DNA of 5,004 nucleotides from the NCBI GenBank assembly GCA_019136035.1, contig JAGVUW010000133.1, forward strand, positions 1-5,004, written 5' to 3'. Position numbers and translations under genes: made by a program. The stretch's first letter is position 1. The number at the start of each line of letters is the position of its first letter. The notes beneath the pieces were generated by a model. It was not told the DNA's origin. It saw nothing but the letters and a program-made list of their open reading frames with translations, and did no database searches. Of the stretch, positions 1 to 5,004 are shown in pieces. The DNA comes from Verrucomicrobiota bacterium. Its GTDB lineage: Bacteria; Verrucomicrobiota; Lentisphaeria; Oligosphaerales; JAFGRS01.

Positions 1-11
1 AGCTGCCGCGG

Positions 12-2810
12 ATGCCGGCGGTGACCGCCGCCCCGGCAACGGGTGCCGGGGCCCGTCCCGGCCTCGAGGTCGAGGTCGATTTCCACCACGAACCGGGCGT
101 TGTCGCCCTCCGTTTTTACCGTCGGCGCGACGACCGCCGCGAGTTGCTGCGTCTGCAGAGTCTGCACAACCTCTCCACGCAGGCGCGGGCGGCCCGGCCG
201 GGTGCGGTGTGGTCGTATGCCGACTGGTCGCTCCTGAAGTGGCTCGGGCCGCAGTTGCAGCGCCGGCCCGAACGCCATGCCAACCTCCAGGTTCTGAAGC
301 TGACGCCGGGCGAGTTCGAGCACTGGCAGGAGCGCTGGGAGGACACCCCCGGGCGTTTTGTCGAGCGTGCCAGTCAGCAGGCCCTGGGCCGTCGCGGCCT
401 GGAGCCGGCCCGGCTGGCCATCGAGCTTCGGCCGGAGGACGAGTGGGTCCGCATCGCCGCGGTGGTGGTGGAGCCGGCGGGCGAGCGCCGGCCCTTCCAC
501 GAGCTCTACCAGCAGCTCGGTCAAGCCGGCGAGGATGCCCTGGTGAGCGCCGAGCTGCTACGGTTCCGTCCGGTCCTCTCCTGGGCACTGCTGCAGCGCG
601 TCTTTGCGCGGCGCGACCCGCGTCTGCGCCGCGAGCACGTCTGCGGGCATCTCGCCGATCTCCTCGAGGGCCACCTGGAGGTGGTCGAGGGCCCCGGCGT
701 CCGCCGCGAGCGGGTCCGCCGTCGCCGCCTCGAGGTCGAGGCGGTCCCGGATGGCTCCGACGTCCTGATCCGTCTGACCGTCGGCGGCGCGGCGGTCGGC
801 CTGGCGGGCCTGCCGGCGCCGGTGATTCGCGACGACGGCCGCCAGTTCGTGATCGAGGTTCTCGATCCGGTCGGCCTCGAGGCGGTGCGCACGGAGCTGC
901 AGGCCCTCGAGGCGGCGCCGGCCTCGAGCGGTCGCCTGCGGGTGCAGGGCCTGCCGGCGCGCATGGAGGCGCTGCGCCAGGCCTGGTTGGCCTGGCCGAG
1001 TGAGGTCGAGCGCCATGTCCACCCGGCCTTGCGGGCGCTGCTCGGGGATACGGGTGACCTGCAGGCGCGACTGATGGTGCGCGAAGAGGGCCGCGCCGTG
1101 GACCTGGCGGTGCGCTGGGAGTGCCAGGGCGTCAGCCTGGGCGATGCCGAGCTGCGCGAAGCCCTGCGGCTGGGTCGGACTGTCCTGCGCAGCCGCGGCG
1201 GCGAGTGGCTCGCGATCGACCCGGAGCGCGCCCGCGCCCTGAGTGCCCAGCTCGAGGCGCAGGGCCTCGGCGGTGCCGAGAGTCTGCGGCTCCTGCGCCA
1301 CGACGCCAAGGGCCTCCTGCGCGCCCTGGCCTCGCCGTCGGCACCCCTGGCGTGGTCGCCGTCCTGCCAGCACCTCGGCGAGAGGCTCCTGGCCGAGCCC
1401 GAGCCGGTGCCGCTGGCCTTGCCGGGCCACCTGGCGGGCATCCTGCGGCCGTACCAGGTGGCGGGTTTCGAGTTCCTGGCCGATCGCAGCCTGCACGGCG
1501 CCGGGGCGATTCTGGCCGACGACATGGGCCTGGGGAAGACCCTGCAGGTCCTGGCGCTCCTGGAGGCCTGGGTGCAGCGCCGCGCCGGCTCGGGCGGGCG
1601 TTTCCGCGCCCTGGTGGTCTGTCCGGCCTCGGTGGTGGGCGTCTGGCTGCAGGAGGCCGAGCGCTTCTGCCCGGGGCTGCGCTGCCGGGCCGCGGTGGGG
1701 CCGGCCGCGGCGCGGGCGGCGGCGCTGGCTGGCGATGACTGGGAGGTCATGGTCACGCACTACGCCCTGCTGCGCCTGGATGCCGACGGCTTCTGCGGCC
1801 GTGACTGGGATATGGTGGTCCTGGACGAAGCCCAGAGCATCAAGAACCCCGACGCCCAGGTGACGCGCGTGGCCAAGGCCCTGCGCACGACGCACACCCT
1901 GGCCCTGACCGGCACCCCGATCGAGAACCGCCTGCTCGACCTGTGGTCGATCATGGACTTCCTCAACCCGGGCTTCCTCGGGTGCGCCGACGACTTCACG
2001 GCGCGCTGGGACAGCCCGGCGCGGCGGGCCCCGCTGGCGGCGCGTCTGGCGCCGCTGCTCCTGCGCCGGACGAAGGACGCGGTCGCGCCGGAGCTGCCGG
2101 CGCGCACCGAGGAGGTCCTGCGCATCGAGATGACCCCGGGTCAGCGCCAGGTCTACGACCGCGAGCTGTTGCGGGCGCGGGCGCTCCTGCAGAGCCGCGG
2201 CCCGATCGAGATGCTGGCGGCGCTGACGCGTCTGCGGCAGGTCTGCTGCGACCCGGCGCTGCTCCCGGGGGTGCTGCCGGACGAGGCGAGCTCGGCCAAG
2301 CTCGAGGCGATGGTCGAGATGCTCGCCGAGCTGGCCGAGGCCGGGCACTCGGCCCTCGTCTTCAGCCAGTTCACCACGATGCTGGAGCGCATCCGGCCGG
2401 CCCTGGACGCGGCCGGCCTGGCGCATCTGACCCTCACCGGCGAGACCCCGGCCGGGCGCCGCGTCGAGCTGGTGCGCGAGTTCCAGGAGGCCGAGAGCCC
2501 AACCGTCTTCCTGCTCAGCCTGCGCGCCGCCGGGACGGGCCTCACCCTGACCCGCGCCGACTACGTCTTCCTCTTCGATCCGTGGTGGAACCCGGCCGTG
2601 GAACGCCAGGCCATCGACCGCACCCACCGCATCGGCCAGGATAAGCCGGTGGTCGCCTACCGGCTGGTCGCGGCCGACTCGGTCGAGGACAAGGTCCTGA
2701 CCCTGCAGCGCGAGAAGGCCGAGCTGTTCGCCGCCGTCATGGGCGACGCCGAGCAGCGCGGTGTGGCCGATCGCCTGACGCGCGAGGACCTGCAGCGGCT
2801 GTTGAGCTGA
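12..2810 (+). CDS. SNF2-family DEAD/DEAH-box helicase-like ATPase, possibly 5'-partial
   Basis: This is a SWI2/SNF2-type double-stranded-DNA translocase ATPase of superfamily 2. Relatives remodel protein-DNA complexes, and RapA/HepA recycles RNA polymerase; the target here is unknown. Numbered from the ATG at 12 (932 residues), the SNF2 N-domain begins near 478 (LRPYQ). Walker A is DMGLGKT at 504-510 with K509, motif Ia is VVCPAS near 535, motif II is DEAQ at 605-608, and motif III is TGTPIENR at 633-640. The SNF2-typical LLRRTKD is at 683-689. The C-terminal helicase lobe includes FSQF at 784, GTGLTLT near 841, LFDPWWNP at 854-861 and DRTHRIGQ at 869-876 with the arginine fingers. All catalytic motifs are intact, so it should be active. 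The tail (LTREDLQRLLS) is typical of bacterial SNF2 proteins. Residues 1-477 are an uncharacterised accessory region; I see no SWIM zinc finger. The frame is open back to base 3, there is no Shine-Dalgarno sequence before the ATG, and the Ala/Pro/Gly-rich start looks like a linker, so the true start may lie upstream. Confidence 0.93.
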   Translation: MPAVTAAPATGAGARPGLEVEVDFHHEPGVVALRFYRRRDDRRELLRLQSLHNLSTQARAARPGAVWSYADWSLLKWLGPQLQRRPERHANLQVLKLTPGEFEHWQERWEDTPGRFVERASQQALGRRGLEPARLAIELRPEDEWVRIAAVVVEPAGERRPFHELYQQLGQAGEDALVSAELLRFRPVLSWALLQRVFARRDPRLRREHVCGHLADLLEGHLEVVEGPGVRRERVRRRRLEVEAVPDGSDVLIRLTVGGAAVGLAGLPAPVIRDDGRQFVIEVLDPVGLEAVRTELQALEAAPASSGRLRVQGLPARMEALRQAWLAWPSEVERHVHPALRALLGDTGDLQARLMVREEGRAVDLAVRWECQGVSLGDAELREALRLGRTVLRSRGGEWLAIDPERARALSAQLEAQGLGGAESLRLLRHDAKGLLRALASPSAPLAWSPSCQHLGERLLAEPEPVPLALPGHLAGILRPYQVAGFEFLADRSLHGAGAILADDMGLGKTLQVLALLEAWVQRRAGSGGRFRALVVCPASVVGVWLQEAERFCPGLRCRAAVGPAAARAAALAGDDWEVMVTHYALLRLDADGFCGRDWDMVVLDEAQSIKNPDAQVTRVAKALRTTHTLALTGTPIENRLLDLWSIMDFLNPGFLGCADDFTARWDSPARRAPLAARLAPLLLRRTKDAVAPELPARTEEVLRIEMTPGQRQVYDRELLRARALLQSRGPIEMLAALTRLRQVCCDPALLPGVLPDEASSAKLEAMVEMLAELAEAGHSALVFSQFTTMLERIRPALDAAGLAHLTLTGETPAGRRVELVREFQEAESPTVFLLSLRAAGTGLTLTRADYVFLFDPWWNPAVERQAIDRTHRIGQDKPVVAYRLVAADSVEDKVLTLQREKAELFAAVMGDAEQRGVADRLTREDLQRLLS

Positions 2811-2834
2811 GGGCGTGCCGAAGGCCGAACGCCC
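2811..2834 (+). terminator. Hairpin directly after the SNF2 stop codon, possible terminator
   Basis: GGGCGT (2811-2816) is complementary to ACGCCC (2829-2834), giving a 6-bp GC-rich stem with a 12-base loop that contains a small inner GCC-GAA-GGC hairpin. The stem begins on the base after the TGA stop of the SNF2 gene. No T-tract follows, so this is not a canonical Rho-independent terminator. It could be a 3'-end stabilising stem or chance in GC-rich DNA. Confidence 0.3.
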
Positions 2835-2870
2835 GACGCCGGGGGTGGCCCCAAGGGCGGGAGGGCCGGA

Positions 2871-2906
2871 GATCGGACGGATCGGACGGATCAGGCGGAT
2901 CGGGTG
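2871..2906. repeat. Degenerate 9-bp tandem repeat, four copies, between convergent genes
   Basis: Four successive 9-mers are visible: gatcggacg (2871), gatcggacg (2880), gatcaggcg (2889) and gatcgggtg (2898). The first two are identical and the last two have diverged by a few bases. The array lies in the middle of the 135-base gap between the stop codons of the SNF2 and lipoprotein genes. Read on the minus strand and rotated, the unit is GTCCGATCC, which matches the unit upstream of rlmM (GTCTGACCT) apart from three transitions. There are no spacers, so it is not a CRISPR. Function unknown. Confidence 0.85.
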
Positions 2907-2921
2907 GGGGGAACGCCTGGT

Positions 2922-2945
2922 GCCCGCGGTTGTCGGGCGGCGGGC
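2922..2945 (-). terminator. Hairpin directly after the lipoprotein stop codon, possible terminator
   Basis: On the plus strand GCCCGC (2922-2927) is complementary to GCGGGC (2940-2945), a 6-bp stem with a 12-base loop. An alternative fold pairs GCCCG (2922-2926) with CGGGC (2934-2938). The stem abuts the TGA stop of the minus-strand lipoprotein gene (2948-2946), mirroring the hairpin behind the SNF2 gene. No T-tract follows on the minus strand, so intrinsic termination is doubtful. Confidence 0.3.
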
Positions 2946-3752
2946 TCAGGGCTCGTTGTGCCGGGGCCAGGGGCGGGGCAGGCGCTGGAGCTGCGACCAT
3001 GTCCATGACCACGGCATCGGCTTCAGCACCGGGGTTGCGGCGGCGGTGTCGGGCGGGACGCCCCAGAGGTCATCGCGGTAGAGGTCGATCTGGACCCATC
3101 CCAGGAGGAAATCGGCGAGTTCGCCGGGGTTGACGCCGAGGCGGAGGCTGCCTAGGAAGGCCAGGCTGACCTCGATCTGGGTGTGCCAGGCGGCGGGGTA
3201 GCGCGGCAGCTCGAGCTTCTCGGCGGGCCATGCCGTCCGCGGCAGGCTGAGGAAGGGCGGCGTGTCGGTGTGGAAGTCGTGGAGCTTGGCAGACGCGGGG
3301 AGGTAGAGCGGCGTCGCCAGGTGCGCCTTGCCGCGCTGGCGCAGGCGATCGCGGTCGGGGCAGCCCTCGGGGAGGTCCCATATCGAGGAACTCCACCAGA
3401 GGAGGCCGACCTCCTGAGGCGGGCACTCGACATCCGCAGTCAGCCCGGGGGCGCGGAACCACTCGCCGCCGCGCAGGCCGGCGCTCTCGGTCTGGAGCAT
3501 GAGGGGCGTCAGGTGCAGCGGCCCGAGGCGGATCTGGGCGCCGAGGCCGAGGCCGACGCTGGCGGTGCCGACGTCGGCGAGGTCACGGCGGCGCTCGGCC
3601 AGCCAGCCGGTCTGGCGGCAGCCGGCGCCGAGCAGCGCCGCCGCCAGGGGCAGGGCCAGGGCCAGCCAGAGCCGGCGCAGGCCGCGGCGTCGGCGCCGTG
3701 ACGAGGGCGCGCCGGTGTCAAGGCGGTGGTCGGGTTGCGCTGGCCTGGCCAT
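2946..3752 (-). CDS. Putative lipoprotein of unknown function
   Basis: The 268-residue product starts at the ATG at 3752-3750. A long Arg-rich n-region (five consecutive Arg at 19-23, RR at 26-27) leads into a hydrophobic stretch (about 28-41) and then LLGAGC, with the probable lipidated cysteine at C45. Position -3 is Gly rather than the usual Leu, with Leu at -4, so the lipobox is slightly off consensus. After the signal come RRRDLADVG (54-62), a Gly-rich GLGLGAQIRLGPLH segment (67-80), a GLRGGEW motif (92-98), a Pro/Trp-rich middle, and a conserved-looking end LRLGVNPGELADFLLGW (203-219) followed by IDLYRDDL. The alternation suggests beta structure, perhaps a periplasm-facing outer-membrane lipoprotein. 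The pattern resembles an uncharacterised lipoprotein family I recall from other bacteria, but I cannot name it. The gene follows rlmM by 49 bases. The only Shine-Dalgarno candidate is the G-run about 9 bases upstream, which could pair with CCCC beside the start codon. The frame extends further upstream but there overlaps rlmM out of phase. Confidence 0.8.
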   Translation of the reverse strand: MARPAQPDHRLDTGAPSSRRRRRGLRRLWLALALPLAAALLGAGCRQTGWLAERRRDLADVGTASVGLGLGAQIRLGPLHLTPLMLQTESAGLRGGEWFRAPGLTADVECPPQEVGLLWWSSSIWDLPEGCPDRDRLRQRGKAHLATPLYLPASAKLHDFHTDTPPFLSLPRTAWPAEKLELPRYPAAWHTQIEVSLAFLGSLRLGVNPGELADFLLGWVQIDLYRDDLWGVPPDTAAATPVLKPMPWSWTWSQLQRLPRPWPRHNEP

Positions 3753-3775
3753 GAGGGGCACCCCCGTTTCGCTGA

Positions 3776-3796
3776 GGCCGGCGCGTGGCCGGCGCG
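3776..3796. repeat. 10-bp direct repeat with internal palindromes in the rlmM-lipoprotein gap
   Basis: GGCCGGCGCG occurs at 3776-3785 and again at 3787-3796, separated by one T. Because GCCGGC is self-complementary, the two copies (3777-3782 and 3788-3793) can also pair as a 6-bp stem with a 5-base loop. It lies in the 49-base gap between the rlmM stop and the lipoprotein start. It could attenuate read-through or shape mRNA processing between the two genes, but may simply reflect base composition. Confidence 0.35.
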
Positions 3797-3801
3797 GCTG
3801 T

Positions 3802-4815
3802 TCAGGCGGTCTGGCCCATGCAGGTGATCTCTTCGCGGTCGTGGAAGAGCTCCCGGATCTTGAAGCGCTCGCAACGCCGGTTGAGGCCCATGGCGTCGAT
3901 GCCGCGCAGACGCCGCAGCATCTCGATCGGGTCCATCTTGCCGACCTTGAGGTTGACGACGAAACGACGGCACCAGCCGGCCTCCAGCCAGGGCAGGAGG
4001 ATCTGCTCGATGACGCGGTTCGGGTCCTCGATGAGGTCGCAGAGGAGCCAGTCGCAGCGACGGTCGTCGGCGGGGCGGTAGCGGAAGGCGTCGTCCTGGA
4101 CGTGGCGGATGCGCGGGTGGTCCAGAGCGGCGCCGCGCAGGGGGCCGTTGTCCACGGCCAAGACCGAGGCGCCACGCTCGGCGGCGCTGAAGCTCCAGCC
4201 GCCGGGAGCCGCGCCGAGGTCGATCACGGTCTCGCCGGACTGCGGGCTGCGACCCAGCACCGCGAAGGCCTCCTCGAGTTTGAGGAAGGAGCGCGAGGGC
4301 GCCTCGGGGCGGTCGCGCATGCGGCGCTGGCCCCAGTAGTGGATGCGGCTGCCGACGACGGCCTGCTCGCAGGATGTGAAGTATACTGCAAAGCCGCGCA
4401 CCTCGCGCTCGTCCGCCGGGAGGTCGCTCGAGGCCAGCTTGGCCAGGCGCGACATCTTGCCGCGCAGGCGGCGCAGGAACTCGGCGTGGACCGTGCGCAT
4501 CCGCCCCGCCACCGCTTCGGGCAGCACGGAACTCATGTGCAGGAACCACGGCGACTCCAGGCGGGCCCCCTGCAGGCACTCCCAGAAGGCGTCGCAGAGG
4601 CCGCCGGCCAGGGCGTTGACAGAGGAGCCGGTGACCTCGCGGCCATCGAGGACGGTCATGATCGGGAAGCACAGATCCGGTGGCGGCGACCAGTCGCGCG
4701 CCGCCGTGAAGACGACGCCATCACCCGGCGTGGCGGCGCGGATGTCGTAGAGAGCCAGCTCGCGGGACAGGAGGTCCTCGGAGCCGGGTTTGCAGGTGTG
4801 GAATTGCTGGGCCAT
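3802..4815 (-). CDS. rlmM: RlmM-like 23S rRNA 2'-O-ribose methyltransferase
   Basis: RlmM uses S-adenosylmethionine to methylate the 2'-OH of C2498 (E. coli numbering) in 23S rRNA near the peptidyl-transferase centre, acting in the cytoplasm before full subunit assembly. From the ATG at 4815 the protein has 337 residues; E. coli RlmM is about 366. The opening (FHTCKPGSEDLLSREL) matches the RlmM N-terminus pattern, followed by a THUMP-like region up to about residue 155. The Rossmann methyltransferase part carries APSRSFLKLEEAF (172-184), SAM motif I DLGAAPGGW (199-207), VDNGP (221-225), WLLCDLIEDP (256-265), GWCRRFVVNLK (280-290) and RELFHDREEIT (321-331). The 2'-O-methyltransferase K-D-K-E tetrad is visible as K179, D260, K290 and E328 or E329. 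A GTG in frame at 4851 would add 12 residues but lacks a ribosome site and family similarity. The ATG lacks a strong Shine-Dalgarno sequence too. The lipoprotein gene follows in the same direction. A more general FtsJ-like enzyme with a different rRNA target is possible. Confidence 0.9.
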   Translation of the reverse strand: MAQQFHTCKPGSEDLLSRELALYDIRAATPGDGVVFTAARDWSPPPDLCFPIMTVLDGREVTGSSVNALAGGLCDAFWECLQGARLESPWFLHMSSVLPEAVAGRMRTVHAEFLRRLRGKMSRLAKLASSDLPADEREVRGFAVYFTSCEQAVVGSRIHYWGQRRMRDRPEAPSRSFLKLEEAFAVLGRSPQSGETVIDLGAAPGGWSFSAAERGASVLAVDNGPLRGAALDHPRIRHVQDDAFRYRPADDRRCDWLLCDLIEDPNRVIEQILLPWLEAGWCRRFVVNLKVGKMDPIEMLRRLRGIDAMGLNRRCERFKIRELFHDREEITCMGQTA

Positions 4816-4867
4816 GCGCCCAACGTATTGCGGCGCGGCCCCAGTGTCCACCCGGCCCCCGGAGGAG
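4816..4867 (-). other. Region just upstream of rlmM, no clear promoter or ribosome site
   Basis: No TTGACA/TATAAT-type promoter or AGGAGG-type ribosome site is visible before the ATG at 4815. The only AT-richer patch is CAATACGTT, about 7 to 15 bases before the start, flanked by GCGCC and GGCGC that could form a 5-bp stem. A lone repeat-like 9-mer, ccagtgtcc (4841-4849), differs by one transition from the unit of the array at 4916-5004 and supplies part of the alternative in-frame GTG (4851-4849). The rlmM frame has no stop in this segment. Confidence 0.4.
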
Positions 4868-4894
4868 TCTGACCTGTCTGACCTGTCTGACGGC
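4868..4894. repeat. Short 9-bp tandem repeat upstream of rlmM
   Basis: tctgacctg occurs at 4868-4876 and 4877-4885, followed by the partial copy tctgacggc at 4886-4894. Rotated, the unit is GTCTGACCT, which equals the minus-strand unit of the repeat at 2871-2906 (GTCCGATCC) except for three transitions. It lies 53-79 bases before the rlmM ATG. In the rlmM frame it would read as Ser-Asp-Arg triplets. A 9-bp period does not follow the helical repeat, which argues against phased operator sites. Confidence 0.8.
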
Positions 4895-4915
4895 GGGGGT
4901 GCCCAGCCTCGGGCG

Positions 4916-5004
4916 CCGGTGTCCCCGGTGTCCCCGGTGTCCCCGGTGTCCCCGGTGTCCCCGGTGTCCCCGGTGTCCCCGGTGTCCCCGGTGTCCCCGG
5001 TGTC
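4916..5004. repeat. Homogeneous 9-bp tandem array, about ten copies, running off the right edge
   Basis: The unit ccggtgtcc repeats without a visible mismatch nine full times plus eight bases, reaching the end of the window, so the true length is unknown. The uniformity suggests recent expansion by strand slippage or gene conversion. No spacers are present. The array reads without stops in several frames. On the minus strand, in frame with rlmM, it would encode Asp-Thr-Gly repeats; on the plus strand it could give Gly-Val-Pro or Pro-Val-Ser. With no start codon or flanking homology in view, I treat it as intergenic. Confidence 0.92.

Noticed and set aside
558..2627. Long minus-strand open frame (689 codons) opposite the SNF2 gene, with a second one at 521-1756
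   Set aside because: The plus strand carries a complete ordered set of SNF2 helicase motifs. The opposite frames are low-complexity Arg/Gln/Ala/Gly-rich translations with no recognisable domain, as expected of shadows in very GC-rich DNA.
2815..3081. Small plus-strand open frame (88 codons) through the convergent intergenic region
   Set aside because: It starts five bases after the SNF2 stop, translates the 9-bp repeat into Gly-Arg-Ile triplets, runs antisense into the lipoprotein gene and shows no conserved pattern.
3716..3721. Perfect TTGACA on the minus strand inside the lipoprotein gene
   Set aside because: No AT-rich -10 element occurs about 17 bases downstream and it lies within the coding sequence after the start codon; a chance match.
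3753..4175. Upstream extension of the lipoprotein frame to an ATG at 4175
   Set aside because: It would overlap rlmM out of phase with a Ser/Arg/Thr-rich translation, and it would bury the signal peptide and lipobox in the interior of the protein.
4849..4851. In-frame GTG as the rlmM start
   Set aside because: No ribosome site precedes it, it overlaps a repeat-like 9-mer, and the RlmM family similarity begins at the ATG 36 bases downstream.
3499..4872. Plus-strand open frame of 457 codons opposite rlmM and part of the lipoprotein gene
   Set aside because: It is antisense to a clear RlmM homologue with all four catalytic residues, and its translation is compositionally biased without domain motifs.
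4868..5004. CRISPR array or replication iterons
   Set aside because: Units are 9 bp and directly adjacent with no spacers, and no cas gene, rep gene, DnaA-box cluster or AT-rich unwinding region is present.

Overview
The window is 5 kb of very GC-rich bacterial DNA with three protein genes, no RNA genes and no recognisable mobile element. Codon third positions are almost all G or C, which makes many long open frames on the wrong strand. A lipoprotein gene (type II signal peptide) indicates a bacterium. RlmM is best known from Gammaproteobacteria. The lipoprotein's conserved 'VNPGELxDFLLGW' end and the 9-bp intergenic tandem repeats remind me of Planctomycetes-Verrucomicrobia-Lentisphaerae type genomes. 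That assignment is a weak inference from memory, not something the sequence proves.

Layout from left to right: (1) a plus-strand SNF2-family helicase/ATPase gene fills 12-2810 and its frame is still open at the left edge, so its true start may lie outside. (2) A 135-base convergent intergenic region (2811-2945) holds a short hairpin against each stop codon and a degenerate four-copy 9-bp tandem repeat between them. (3) A minus-strand gene for a 268-residue putative lipoprotein covers 3752 to 2946. (4) A minus-strand gene for an RlmM-like 23S rRNA 2'-O-ribose methyltransferase covers 4815 to 3802. It sits 49 bases upstream of the lipoprotein gene in the same direction, so the two may be co-transcribed. 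(5) The 189 bases upstream of rlmM carry a short 9-bp tandem repeat (4868-4894) and a near-perfect array of about ten 9-bp units running off the right edge (4916-5004).

The genes show no obvious shared pathway: a chromatin/RNA-polymerase-type SNF2 ATPase, an rRNA modification enzyme and an envelope lipoprotein. I see no defence system, biosynthetic cluster or other new multi-gene system. The most unusual content is the set of intergenic 9-bp tandem repeats. Two arrays share a unit that differs only by transitions, and the rlmM reading frame stays open through both upstream arrays to the window edge. The lipoprotein family, whose function I do not know, is the other point of interest.
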